NCBI RefSeq assembly: GCF_024699925.1
Contig: NZ_JAJOMX010000001.1
Coordinates: forward strand, 1,588,001 to 1,652,000
Source: Mesorhizobium sp. J428
Lineage (GTDB): Bacteria > Pseudomonadota > Alphaproteobacteria > Rhizobiales > Rhizobiaceae
DNA: 64,000 nucleotides
Direction: 5' to 3'
The position numbers were made by a program, and so were the translations under genes. The notes below the pieces were generated by a model. That model was not told where the DNA came from. It saw nothing but the letters and a program-made list of their open reading frames with translations, and did no database searches. Below are positions 46,321 to 54,821 of the stretch, in pieces; position 1 is the stretch's first letter, and every line of letters begins with the position of its first letter.

Positions 46321-47150
46321 TGCTCGGCCCCCAGGATCTCGCGCAGCGCGTCGCCGATGAGATTGAAGCCGAACACCGCGACCAGGATCGCCAGGCCCGG
46401 GAACACGGTCAGCCACCAGGAGTCGGGCAGGTATTTCGCGCCTTCCGCGACCATCGAGCCGAGGTCGGGCGTGGGCGGCTGGACACCAAGGCCGAGGAAG
46501 GAGAGCGACGAGGCGATGAGGATGACGAAGCCGAAGTCGAGCGTCATCTTGGTCAGGATCGACGGCACGCAGTTCGGCAGGATCTCGCGGAACATCACAT
46601 GCAGCTTCGACGCGCCGATGATCTCGGCGGCGAGCACATAGCCCTCTTCCTTCTCGGAGCGCGCGAGGTTGTAGACCAGCCGCGTGTACCAGGGCCACCA
46701 CATGGCGGTGACCGCGATCATGCCGTTGGTGAGCGTCGGCTCCAGCAGGCCCATCATCGACATGGCCAGCACCAGCGGCGGGATCGACAGGAAGACGTCG
46801 GTGATGCGCATCAGGACGTATTCGGTCCAGCCGCCGAGATAGCCGGCGAAGAGGCCGATCGCGACGCCGATGGGAACCGCGATGGCGAGCACCACCACGC
46901 CGAGGATCAGCGAGATGCGGTAGGCGTAGAGGATGCGCGAGAACAGGTCGCGGCCGACGAGATCGGTGCCGAAGATGTAGGGCCACTCCGGCGGCTTGTT
47001 GAAGTTGGCGAAGTCGACCACCGCGCCACGGTGCAACGGAAACGGCGCGATGAAATCCGCGAACACCGCCGACAGCACGACCAACGCCACGAGGATCAGG
47101 CCGAGCAGCGACAGCGGGTTGCGCAGCAGGACGGCGAGGGTGCGCTTCAT
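46317..47150 (-). CDS. Dipeptide-type ABC permease (DppC-like)
   Basis: 277 aa. Start ATG at 47150; the open frame upstream crosses the REP-like element and is discarded. N-terminal basic stretch then [22 protein letters not shown], characteristic [24 protein letters not shown] (the DppC DxxGRD segment), coupling motif [20 protein letters not shown] and a C-terminal DALREIL. Six membrane segments. Confidence 0.93.
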   Translation of the reverse strand: MKRTLAVLLRNPLSLLGLILVALVVLSAVFADFIAPFPLHRGAVVDFANFNKPPEWPYIFGTDLVGRDLFSRILYAYRISLILGVVVLAIAVPIGVAIGLFAGYLGGWTEYVLMRITDVFLSIPPLVLAMSMMGLLEPTLTNGMIAVTAMWWPWYTRLVYNLARSEKEEGYVLAAEIIGASKLHVMFREILPNCVPSILTKMTLDFGFVILIASSLSFLGLGVQPPTPDLGSMVAEGAKYLPDSWWLTVFPGLAILVAVFGFNLIGDALREILGAEQ

Positions 47151-47207
47151 GGGCGACCCTCCACGGCTGAGCTGGAGACGCCGGCGCCACGCCGGATGAC
47201 CGCGACA

Positions 47208-47338
47208 CGCCCCCTCCACCGCCTTCGGCGGTCCCCCTCCCCCGTAAACGGGGGAGGATCGGAGCGCGGCCGCGACGCCGCCATATCCTCCCCTGCGAAG
47301 CGGGGGAGGGGACCATGCGAAGCATGGTGGAGGGGGCG
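47208..47338. repeat. REP-like palindromic element, copy 2
   Basis: Ends CGCCCCCTCCACC and GGTGGAGGGGGCG are the same as in copy 1 at 39324-39456. The inner hairpins are also shared (ACCGCCTTCGGCGGT, CCCCCGTAAACGGGGG, CCATGCGAAGCATGG) while the central 30 bp differ. It occupies the gap between the two dipeptide permease genes; the compensated change CACG/CGTG to CATG/CATG shows the stem is maintained. Confidence 0.87.
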
Positions 47339-47354
47339 CCAACGATTCCCACCT

Positions 47355-48380
47355 TCATGACGCCCTCTGCGAATAACGGATGCGCGGATTGATGAAGGCA
47401 ATCAGCAGGTCGACGATCACGTTGACGATCAGGAACATTGCCGAGATGATCAGCACCGTTCCGACGATGGCGTTGAGGTCCTTGCGCAGGATCACCGCCA
47501 CGCCGTAGCGCGACAGGCCCGGCCACGCGAACACCGCCTCGACCAGGAAGGCGTTGCCGAGCATCGCCGCGAAGTCGAGTCCGATGATCGTCATCGACGG
47601 GATGAGCGAGGGCTTGAACGCGTAGCGCCAGGCGATGCGCTTCTCCGGGAAGCCGTAGGATTTCGCCATCTCGATATAGGGCCGCTCGTAGGTCTCCACC
47701 ATGTTGGAGCGCGTCAGCCGGGCGGCCTGCGCGATGCCCGACAAGGCGAGCGCGAAGGCGGGCAGGATGATGTGCCAGGCGGCATTGCCGAACGCCCTGA
47801 CATTGCCGGCGAGCAGCGTGTCGATGAGCAGGAAGCCGGTCACCGGCGGCACGACGAAAGAATCCGCAATCCGGCCCGCGATCGGGAAGAGCGGAATGAA
47901 GAAGGCGAAGAGCAGCATGAAGATCACCGCCCAGACGAAGCTGGGGGCAGACACGCCGAGCAGCGTGACGATGCGCACCGAATGGTCGATCCACGACCCG
48001 CGATAGCGCGCCGACAGCACGCCGAGCGGCAGGCCGAATGCAACCATCATCAGGCCTGCGACGAAGACCAGCTCCAAAGTGGCCGGCAGGAATTCGGCGA
48101 TGTCCCGCGTCACCGGGCGGTTGGTGTAGAGCGAGATGCCCAGGTCGCCGCGGGCGAGATCGGCGAGGAAGTAACCGTATTGCAGCACGAACGGATCATC
48201 GAGATGCAGCCGGTCGCGCAGCGCCGCGACGGCCTCCGCCGTGGCGTTGGGTCCGAGCGCGATGCGCGCAGGATCGCCGGGGATCACCCGAGCAATGGCG
48301 AAGATCAGGAGGGAGACGCCGACCAGCACGATCAACGATGTTCCCAGCCGCTTCGCGAGGAGGCGGAGGACAGGCGGCAT
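47355..48380 (-). CDS. Dipeptide-type ABC permease (DppB-like)
   Basis: 341 aa, six membrane segments. LLAKRLGTSLIVLVGVSLLIFAI at the N-terminus, VIPGDPARIALGPNAT, then RGDLGISLYTNRPV, coupling motif EMAKSYGFPEKRIAWRYA and FAWPGLSRYGVAVILRKDLN near the end: all DppB-like. It follows the binding-protein gene after a 77-bp gap holding a stem-loop, and precedes the REP-like element. Confidence 0.94.
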   Translation of the reverse strand: MPPVLRLLAKRLGTSLIVLVGVSLLIFAIARVIPGDPARIALGPNATAEAVAALRDRLHLDDPFVLQYGYFLADLARGDLGISLYTNRPVTRDIAEFLPATLELVFVAGLMMVAFGLPLGVLSARYRGSWIDHSVRIVTLLGVSAPSFVWAVIFMLLFAFFIPLFPIAGRIADSFVVPPVTGFLLIDTLLAGNVRAFGNAAWHIILPAFALALSGIAQAARLTRSNMVETYERPYIEMAKSYGFPEKRIAWRYAFKPSLIPSMTIIGLDFAAMLGNAFLVEAVFAWPGLSRYGVAVILRKDLNAIVGTVLIISAMFLIVNVIVDLLIAFINPRIRYSQRAS

Positions 48381-48408
48381 GGCAGATCCGCTCGGTTGGA
48401 GGAAATCC

Positions 48409-48436
48409 CCGGCCGACGGCGCTTGCCGCCGGCCGG
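48409..48436 (-). terminator. Intercistronic stem-loop after the family-5 binding-protein gene
   Basis: CCGGCCGACGGC (48409-48420), loop GCTT, GCCGCCGGCCGG (48425-48436). The single non-Watson-Crick position is a G-U pair in the minus-strand RNA but A-C in the plus strand, matching the direction of transcription. No long U-run, so it likely protects the upstream message. Confidence 0.55.
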
Positions 48437-48457
48437 ATGGGAAAGCGGCCCAGACCG

Positions 48458-50065
48458 CTATTCGGTCATCTCCATCAGCCGGAAGGTGAACCCGAAGCCC
48501 GACAGGTTGAACGCCTTGGCGGGATCGGTCAGCGCCGGCACGCTCACCCGCTTCGACGCCGCGAACACGGCCACCTGATCATAGGCGTAGATCGACGGGG
48601 CAACCTCGACCAGCCGCTTGTTCAGCGCCGAATAGGCGGCGACGCGGCCTGCTTCGTCGGATGTGGCGCGGCCTTCGTCGAGATACTTGTCCACCTCTGC
48701 GTCCTGCAGATACTCCGGCGACTGCCAAGTGCCCTTGGCGCTCGAGTGATACATGCCGTAGAGCAGCGTATCGGGATCGCCGGTGATCGACGCCACGAAG
48801 AGCTGCGAGATGTTCGGCGTGTTCTCGGGCTTCGACACCTGTTCGGAGAACAGCGCCCAGGGCAGCTTCTTGATCTCGGACTTGATGCCGATCTCGGCGA
48901 AGTTCGCCTGCATCAGCAGCGCGAAGCGCTCCTCGAGCGGCACCTCGCCGATCCACGACAGTTCGAGATTGATGTCCTCGGGCTTGTACTTGCACTTGGC
49001 AAGATGCGCCTTGGCGGCTTCAAGGTCGCGCTTGTTGGCCATCTCGGCGGGATTGGCGCCGAGCATGCCGACGAGGATCGCGCCGGTAGACGGCTTGCCC
49101 TGCGAGACGGTGTCGTTGATCGCAACCATCTTGATGCCGGCGTCGTAGTCGAAGGCATTGGCCAGCGCGAGGCGGCACTCGACGTCGTCGAGCGGCGCCT
49201 TGGTCGTGTTCATCTTGATGTAGAAGCCCGACGTGCCCGACTCCGTGAGGAGCTGGGCGCCGCTGGAGGCGAGCGACTTCAGCACTTCCGGCGGCAGCCA
49301 CTGCGAGGAGATGTCGTGCTCGCCCTGCGCGATCAGGGTGCGCACGGTCGCGGCTTCAAGGCCGTAGCGCAGACGCACAGTGTCCGGCGCCTTGGCCGGA
49401 ACGCCGAGGAAGTAGTCGGCGTTCTTCGCCATCACCGTTTCCTGCTGCGGATTGTGCGCGGTGACCTTGTAGGCGCCGGAGCCGGCGTCGTTGGTGGACA
49501 GGAAGGCCTGGCCCCAGTCCTTCATCTCGCCGTCGCCCGCGCCGAGATTGGCCAGAACCAGCTTCTTGTCGACGATCGGCAGCTTCACAAGCGAGGCCAC
49601 GAAGGGCGAATAGGGCCGGCTGAGCGTGAACTTCACCGTGCTTTCATCGACTGCCTCGACCTTCTCGACGACGTCGAAGAGATAGGTGAGGCCCTGGCCG
49701 AGCGCCTTGGTGCGCTCCAGCGAGAAGACTACGTCCTCCGCCGTGAACGGATTGCCGCTGTGGAACTTCACGCCGGGCCGAAGCTTGAACGTGTAGGCAT
49801 TGCCGTCGACCGTCCAGCTCTCCGCGAGGTGCCCCTGGTGCCCCGGCGCGCCCTGGTTCGGGATGACCAGCGTGTCGTAGATGTTGAACATCAGGATCGA
49901 GTCGGCGTAGTCCGAGGCCTTGCCGGGATCGAGTTCGCCGACGGCGACCTCGTCCAGCCTCAGCACGGTTTCGGCCGACGCCATGGTGGCCGTGGCTGCC
50001 GTCACCGCCGTCAATGCGCTGGCGGCAACAAGCGCCGCAGCGAGTGTCTTCAGTATCTTCTTCAT
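48458..50065 (-). CDS. Dipeptide/oligopeptide-type ABC substrate-binding protein (family 5)
   Basis: 535 aa from the ATG at 50065, which begins the signal peptide MKKILKTLAAALVAASALT. Mature part has ILMFNIYDTLVIPN, HLAESWTVDGNAYTFKLRPG, KFHSGNPFTAEDVVFSLER and NTTKAPLDDVECRLALANAF, the SBP_bac_5 hallmarks. It captures a peptide or other small nitrogenous molecule for the DppBCDF-like genes. ATGA overlap with the XRE-cupin gene. A continuous frame from the regulator into this gene exists only because of the frameshift at 50260. Confidence 0.93.
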   Translation of the reverse strand: MKKILKTLAAALVAASALTAVTAATATMASAETVLRLDEVAVGELDPGKASDYADSILMFNIYDTLVIPNQGAPGHQGHLAESWTVDGNAYTFKLRPGVKFHSGNPFTAEDVVFSLERTKALGQGLTYLFDVVEKVEAVDESTVKFTLSRPYSPFVASLVKLPIVDKKLVLANLGAGDGEMKDWGQAFLSTNDAGSGAYKVTAHNPQQETVMAKNADYFLGVPAKAPDTVRLRYGLEAATVRTLIAQGEHDISSQWLPPEVLKSLASSGAQLLTESGTSGFYIKMNTTKAPLDDVECRLALANAFDYDAGIKMVAINDTVSQGKPSTGAILVGMLGANPAEMANKRDLEAAKAHLAKCKYKPEDINLELSWIGEVPLEERFALLMQANFAEIGIKSEIKKLPWALFSEQVSKPENTPNISQLFVASITGDPDTLLYGMYHSSAKGTWQSPEYLQDAEVDKYLDEGRATSDEAGRVAAYSALNKRLVEVAPSIYAYDQVAVFAASKRVSVPALTDPAKAFNLSGFGFTFRLMEMTE

Positions 50066-50749
50066 GATGACTTCCCCTTTTTTGCTTTGCTTGTTGTCTT
50101 GGACTTGGGAGGCTGAGCGGACGCGGTCACCGCGCCCAGGTTGGACGAGCCGTTCGCCTCGCTGTCGCGAAAGACGTCCATCGTGCAGGTGTGCAAGATG
50201 GTCGACGGCGTGCCCGTGTGGTTCCAGGACGAATGAACCCGCCTGGACGGAAAGTGGATCAGAATCCCCGACGCCGAGCACATGCGTCTCGCCGTCGACC
50301 TCGACAGTGATCCCGCCTTCGAGCACGTAGAAAATCTCCTCGCCCTCATGGGCGATCGGCTCGGAGCGGTAGCCGGGCGGCTCGTGGATGATGACGCTGT
50401 TGATGACGTTGCCCGGGAACGAGGTCGACAGCCTCTCGTAGACGAGGGAGTTGGAGCCGATCGCGTAATGGGGCCGCTGGTCGTGCCGGGTGGTGGGTGC
50501 CAGCACCCGCGGCTGCGACAGGAATTCGGACACCTGGAAGCCGAGCACGCGCGAGACGCTGACGAGGGAAGACAGCGACGGCGTGGTGATGCCGCGCTCG
50601 ATCTGCGAGATGAAGCCCACCGACAGGCCCGCGCCGTCAGCGACTTCCTTCAACGTCAGTCCGAGCTCGCGACGGCGCGTGCGGAGTCGTTCCCCGAACG
50701 CATCGTGGTCCAAGCCGCGGACGCCGCCTTCTGCAGACTGGCTGTCCAA
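50062..50749 (-). CDS. XRE-family regulator with cupin domain, frameshifted
   Basis: Residues 17-75 are a Cro/CI helix-turn-helix (FGERLRTRRRELGLTLKEVA, LSVGFISQIERGITTPSLSS). The cupin domain has PIAHEGEEIFYVLEGGITVE and HVLGVGDS. An extra base at 50260 (GATTCTGATCC) then shifts the frame; it should read GDSIHFPSRRVHSSWNHTGT and continue through ILHTCTMDVFRD to a basic Ser/Lys tail (SKAKKGKSS) whose stop overlaps the binding-protein start (ATGA). Restored about 229 aa. It probably senses the hydantoin/peptide-like ligand with its cupin and represses this operon from the two sites upstream. Confidence 0.87.
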
Positions 50750-50764
50750 CGTCCAATTCCCCAG

Positions 50765-50781
50765 TTTTAGTATTGCTAAAA
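50765..50781. promoter_or_regulatory. Operator-like inverted repeat 1 (TTTTAG-N5-CTAAAA)
   Basis: TTTTAG-TATTG-CTAAAA, perfect 6-bp arms with a 5-bp spacer, 16 bp upstream of the XRE-cupin start. An identical pair of arms with the same spacing occurs at 50818-50834. This is AT-rich inside GC-rich DNA, as expected for an autoregulatory XRE operator. Confidence 0.65.
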
Positions 50782-50817
50782 ATCTAGGGTCAGGATCGGC
50801 ACAGCGTCAAGCGAAAA

Positions 50818-50834
50818 TTTTAGCCAGACTAAAA
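50818..50834. promoter_or_regulatory. Operator-like inverted repeat 2 (TTTTAG-N5-CTAAAA)
   Basis: TTTTAG-CCAGA-CTAAAA: same arms and spacer length as repeat 1 but unrelated spacer sequence, centre 53 bp away (about five helical turns). Its right arm shares bases with the T-run of the terminator for the preceding operon. Confidence 0.65.
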
Positions 50835-50862
50835 AAGGGCCGGCGAATTTCTTCGCCGGCCC
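50831..50862 (-). terminator. Intrinsic terminator of the nucleoside/BMP operon
   Basis: On the minus strand GGGCCGGCGAA-GAAA-TTCGCCGGCCC is followed immediately by six T residues (plus-strand A-run 50831-50836, stem 50837-50847 with 50852-50862). It lies 63 bp past the aldehyde dehydrogenase stop and is the best rho-independent terminator in the window. Confidence 0.92.
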
Positions 50863-50925
50863 GAGATTGTTCAGGATTCGGTCCGAAGGCCGCCGCTTTC
50901 GGGAAATGCGCGGCGCCGCGGCATC

Positions 50926-52374
50926 TCAGATCCGCTGCCGGACCCGCATCTTGATGTGCTTGGATTCACGATAGGCCTCGATGCCCTCGCGGCCGAGCTC
51001 GCGGCCGATGCCGCTCATCTTCCAGCCGCCGAAAGGCGCCTGCAGCTCGCTGGTGTCGTTGACGTTGACGCCGACGGCACCCGCCTCGATCTGCTCCGCC
51101 ATCGACCATGCACGCTCCAGATCGCCGGAATAGACATAGGATGCGAGGCCATAGGGCAGCGAGTTGGCAATCGCCAGCGCCTCGCGATCGTCGGCAACCG
51201 AGCGGATCGCGGCGAGCGGGCCGAAGGTCTCCTCGGTGACGGCAAGCGCGCCGTCCGGCACCTCGTCCACCAGTGCCGGCTCGAAGAAGAAGCCGCGATC
51301 GTAAAGGCCTCCCTTCGGAGCGCTGCCGCCGGTGACGAGCTTCGCCCCACGCCGCACGGCGTCGTCGAGATGCCGGGTGGTGCGGGCGCGCACGCTTTCG
51401 TTCAGCACCGGTCCGTAGAGCACGCCGGGCTCGACGCCGTGGCCGAGCTCGATCTTGCGCGTCTCCGCGGCCAGCGCCTCCACGAAGCGGGAATGGATCG
51501 GCTTCGAAACGAGGATGCGGTTCACCGCGATGCAGATCTGGCCCATGTTGGAGAAGGAGCGCCGCGCCGCGGCGGCGGCCGCCTCCTCGACGTCGGCGTC
51601 GTCCAGCACGATGAACGGGCTGTGGCCGCCGAGCTCCAGCGACATGCGCTTGAGCGTCGCCGCTCCTGCCCGCATGATCGACTGGCCGGCCGGGACCGAC
51701 GCTGTCGCCGAAATCATGGCGATGCCGGGATGTTCGGCGAGTGCCGCGCCGACCTCCGGACCTGTGCCCGGGATGTCGTTGAGCACGCCGGCGGGCAGGC
51801 CCGCATCGGCGAAGCACTGCACGACCTGGCCGATCGCCAGCGGCGTCTCATGCGGCGGCTTCACCACCAGCGTGCAGCCGGCGGCAAGCGAGGGCGCCAC
51901 CTTCCACGCATAGAGGTCGACCGGATAGTTCCACGGCACGATGCCGCCGACGACGCCGACGGGCGCGGTGGTGACGAGGCTGCGGATGTCGGATCGCGAG
52001 GCCGGGCGGATCGACCCGCCGAGCCGCCTGCCCTCTTCCGCGTAATAGCGGATGACCGTGACGCCGAAGAGGATCTCCTTCTTCGCATCCGGGATCGGCT
52101 TGCCCTGCTCGCGCGTCAGCGTGTCGGCGATCGCCTCGACGCGCGCCTCGATCAGGTCCGCGGCGCGGTGAAGGATGCGCGCGCGCTCATCCGCATGGAT
52201 GCCCCCCCATGCGGAGAGAGCGCGCGCGGCGGCCAGAACGGCGCGGTCAACATCCGCCCTTGCCGCGATGGAGCTCGTGCCGACGAGATCGCCGGTGGCC
52301 GGGTCCTTGATGTCGGCGCGCGTGCCCGCGCTCGCGTCGACCCAGGCGCCGTCGATGAACAGGTTGCGGTCCAT
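50926..52374 (-). CDS. NAD(P)-dependent aldehyde dehydrogenase (succinate-semialdehyde type)
   Basis: 482 aa from the ATG at 52374. IVPWNYPVDLYAWKVAPSL cofactor site, LELGGHSPFIV with the general-base Glu, catalytic Cys in NMGQICIAVNR, and FGGWKMSGIGRELG at the end. The usual FTGS loop is changed to ISATASVPAGQ. Likely the last step of the operon, oxidising an aldehyde derived from the imported compound. It follows the SIS gene by five bases and is followed by the strong terminator. Confidence 0.92.
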   Translation of the reverse strand: MDRNLFIDGAWVDASAGTRADIKDPATGDLVGTSSIAARADVDRAVLAAARALSAWGGIHADERARILHRAADLIEARVEAIADTLTREQGKPIPDAKKEILFGVTVIRYYAEEGRRLGGSIRPASRSDIRSLVTTAPVGVVGGIVPWNYPVDLYAWKVAPSLAAGCTLVVKPPHETPLAIGQVVQCFADAGLPAGVLNDIPGTGPEVGAALAEHPGIAMISATASVPAGQSIMRAGAATLKRMSLELGGHSPFIVLDDADVEEAAAAAARRSFSNMGQICIAVNRILVSKPIHSRFVEALAAETRKIELGHGVEPGVLYGPVLNESVRARTTRHLDDAVRRGAKLVTGGSAPKGGLYDRGFFFEPALVDEVPDGALAVTEETFGPLAAIRSVADDREALAIANSLPYGLASYVYSGDLERAWSMAEQIEAGAVGVNVNDTSELQAPFGGWKMSGIGRELGREGIEAYRESKHIKMRVRQRI

Positions 52375-52379
52375 GACGC

Positions 52380-53147
52380 TCACCGTGCCTTGAGCCGGGC
52401 CCAGAGCTGCTCGTAGTTCTCGTCGTTCTGCCTGTTGGCCTTTTCCTTCTCGGTGGTGTTGGGGCTCACCATCACGTGCGGATGGACGCCCTGCTGCACG
52501 AGCTTCTCGGCGGTCGAGGACACGATGGCGTGCGCGACGGCGATGGTGACCGAGGTGGAGCTGGCGCCCACCGGCGATTCCAGCCCGTCGATGTAGAGAT
52601 TGGCGTCGGCGCGCGGGATGCCGGTGTCGATGACGACGTCGGCGACCTCGAACAGGCGCTTGCCGGACGAGTGGCGTGACGGCGTCGAGGTCGAATGCGG
52701 CAGCGAGGTCACGCCGATCAGCGTGATGCCGCGCTCCTTGCACTCCATGGCAATGTCCATGATCACGGCGTTGATGCCGGAATGCGAGAACAGGATCATC
52801 GTGTCGGCCGGATCGATCTGGTGCGAGCGCAGGATCGCCTTGCCGTAGCCTTCCTGGGCATGGATGAAGCGATACTGCCTGGCACCCATGTCGCCCCAGA
52901 CGTGGTGGAACGAGATCATCGTGCTTTCGACGATCGGCCGGAAGCCGACGATGGTTCCGGTGCGCGGGAAGCTCTCGAGTGCAGGCAGTGCGCCGTGGCC
53001 GGTCCCGAATGTGAAGGCGAGCTTGCCGGCGGCGATGGACTTGGCGCAGGCCGCGGCGGCCTTCTCGATGGCCGGTCCCTGGGTGGAGCGCACCGTCTCC
53101 AGCCGCTCCGAAAGCGTCTGGAAATAGCGGTCGATCAGCGTGGTCAT
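52380..53147 (-). CDS. SIS-domain sugar isomerase (UPF0309-like)
   Basis: 255 aa. LIDRYFQTLSERLETVRSTQG start, phosphosugar-binding loop AFTFGTGHGALPALESFPRTG, then MILFSHSGINAVIMDIAMEC and TLIGVTSLPHS: the SIS fold of uncharacterised UPF0309 proteins. A phosphosugar isomerase or binding role is implied, for example converting a ketose/aldose phosphate made by the phosphorylase and kinase upstream. It starts 41 bp after the phosphorylase stop. Confidence 0.88.
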   Translation of the reverse strand: MTTLIDRYFQTLSERLETVRSTQGPAIEKAAAACAKSIAAGKLAFTFGTGHGALPALESFPRTGTIVGFRPIVESTMISFHHVWGDMGARQYRFIHAQEGYGKAILRSHQIDPADTMILFSHSGINAVIMDIAMECKERGITLIGVTSLPHSTSTPSRHSSGKRLFEVADVVIDTGIPRADANLYIDGLESPVGASSTSVTIAVAHAIVSSTAEKLVQQGVHPHVMVSPNTTEKEKANRQNDENYEQLWARLKAR

Positions 53148-53188
53148 GGTCTTTCCTTTCTTATGTCCTTGGCCGGCGACGCGCAGCG

Positions 53189-53944
53189 TCAGGCCGGCAG
53201 CGATGTCATCGCGTCAAGCGCGACATCGAAGAGTTCGGCCTCGGCGACATCCATCGCGGCGTCGTCGATCTTGGCCTGGCTGTGGGCGTCCACCGTGGCG
53301 ACGCACAGCGTCGAGCAGCGGGCGCCGAGGATGCGGGCGGCGGTCAGCAGCGCGGAGGTCTCCATGTCGGTGCCGATCAGGCCCATCCGCTCGATGTCCT
53401 GCTTCAGCTTGCCGATCATCTCGCGGCGCGCCCCGGACAGGCCGAACATCTCGGTATAGAAGCCGTCATAGGTGCCGTAGATGCCGGCATGCCAGGCGCG
53501 CTTCGAGGCGGCCAGCTTCGCGCGCAGCACCGTGTTCAGCGTGAAGTCCGCGATGGCCGGGAAGCCCAGGGGAGCGTAGGAGTTCGACGTGCCGTCAGCG
53601 CGCAGCGCGCCGTCCGCCAGCACGAAATCGCCGATCTTCGCCGGCGGGATCGCCATCGCGGTGCCGATACGCAGGAAGTTGCGGATGCCGAGCGCGAACA
53701 GCTCGTGCAACACGATGGTCGCGATCGGCGCACCCATGCCGAAGGCCGAGACGGTGACGCGCTTGCCGGCATAGGTGCCGGTGACCGTCTTCAGCCCCCG
53801 GTTCTCCTTGACCGAATGGACGTTCGTCATCTTCGCGGCGAGACGCGGCACGCGCGCAGGGTCGCCGACCAGGATGGCCGCCTCTCCCACTTCGTCCCGG
53901 CTTGCACCGATATACCAGGCGCTCGTGGCTTGTTCTTCGCTCAT
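53189..53944 (-). CDS. Nucleoside phosphorylase (uridine-phosphorylase-like)
   Basis: 251 aa from the ATG at 53944, one base after the kinase stop; an in-frame ATG also exists at 53959. EAAILVGDPARVPRLAAKM, phosphate site FLRIGTAMA, ADGALRADGTSNSYAPLG, and IGTDMETSALLTAARILGAR with the ribose-contacting Met-Glu. It splits a nucleoside with phosphate into base and (deoxy)ribose-1-phosphate. It is placed after the BMP-type nucleoside importer, which supports the role. Confidence 0.92.
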   Translation of the reverse strand: MSEEQATSAWYIGASRDEVGEAAILVGDPARVPRLAAKMTNVHSVKENRGLKTVTGTYAGKRVTVSAFGMGAPIATIVLHELFALGIRNFLRIGTAMAIPPAKIGDFVLADGALRADGTSNSYAPLGFPAIADFTLNTVLRAKLAASKRAWHAGIYGTYDGFYTEMFGLSGARREMIGKLKQDIERMGLIGTDMETSALLTAARILGARCSTLCVATVDAHSQAKIDDAAMDVAEAELFDVALDAMTSLPA

Positions 53945-53945
53945 G

Positions 53946-54821
53946 TCATGCACTTTCATTCTGGTTTGCGACGCGCCCTGACAGCAGGGCATGCGCCGCC
54001 TTATGGCCGGATTTGACGACCGCGACCGGATCGGTTTCGCCGCTGGCAAGCGCCGCGAGGGCACCGCCCGCAAATGTATCTCCAGCGCCCGTAGGATCCG
54101 TGACGACGAGCGGTTCGGAAGGCACGAACGTCGTCACGCCTGCGTACGTGACCTGCGCCCCGGCACCGCCGCGCGTCTCGATCAGCATCAAATCGGGCTT
54201 CGGTACTGTGCCGGCCTCGAAGGCGCGCCGCACGAAGGCGGCCTCGGCCGCGCTGCAGCAGATGAGGTCGGCGCGCGCGGCAAGCTCGGCCGCGAGGTCG
54301 GGCGTGACGGCACGCGGATCGTCCTTGACCACCCAGCAGAGCTTTGCGGCGGGCGAGAGCAGGCCGACCGCCTCGCGGGTCGCCGCCTTCGGCCCGACGG
54401 TAACACAGAGCCAGTCGGCGCCGGCGATGACGTCTCGTTGATTGTCCGTCAGGACGAGGTGACCGGCGGAGGCAGGATGGTAGAGGCAGAGACATCCGCC
54501 CTGCGGTTCGTAGGCGAGGATCGCCATCGGCGTGCGCTCGCCTTCGATCGCCGACACGCCGTCCGTCCGGATGCCGCGGCGCCTCAATTGTGCGCGATAG
54601 TCCTCGCCGGCCAGGTCGTCGCCGATCCAGGTCACGGGCGTTGCACCGTCGATGCCGCCTGAGGCAAGCGCGGCCGCGACATAGGCGGGGCTGCCGCCAA
54701 GGCGCGGCCATGCGTCCTCGGGCCTGGTCAGGATCGTCGTGGTGCGGCCGGGCGTCGGGATCCCGTCCAGCGTCATCACGTGATCGAGGCTGGCATAGCC
54801 GGAAATCGCGATGCGGGTCAC
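53946..54821 (-). CDS. PfkB-family carbohydrate/nucleoside kinase
   Basis: 291 aa. N-terminal ISGYASLDHVMTLDGIPTPG, Gly-pair PRLGGSPAYVAAAL, and the ATP/anion motif VVTDPTGAGDTFAGG with the catalytic Asp. It lacks a clear lid insertion, as in ADP-ribose- or nucleoside-type kinases. It may phosphorylate the nucleoside, the freed sugar or ribose-1-phosphate. ATGA-type overlap with the isochorismatase gene upstream. Confidence 0.92.
   Translation of the reverse strand: MTRIAISGYASLDHVMTLDGIPTPGRTTTILTRPEDAWPRLGGSPAYVAAALASGGIDGATPVTWIGDDLAGEDYRAQLRRRGIRTDGVSAIEGERTPMAILAYEPQGGCLCLYHPASAGHLVLTDNQRDVIAGADWLCVTVGPKAATREAVGLLSPAAKLCWVVKDDPRAVTPDLAAELAARADLICCSAAEAAFVRRAFEAGTVPKPDLMLIETRGGAGAQVTYAGVTTFVPSEPLVVTDPTGAGDTFAGGALAALASGETDPVAVVKSGHKAAHALLSGRVANQNESA

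Noticed and set aside
45430..47994. 854-codon minus-strand frame running from a permease region through the REP element into an ATPase
   Set aside because: Only the last 296 codons (DppD-like) are coding; the rest is out of frame with DppB, DppC and the repeat.
48458..50749. Apparent fusion of an XRE regulator to a periplasmic binding protein
   Set aside because: The binding protein has its own signal peptide and start, the cupin domain is interrupted mid-fold, and the correct cupin C-terminus exists in another frame. The fusion comes from the shift at 50260.
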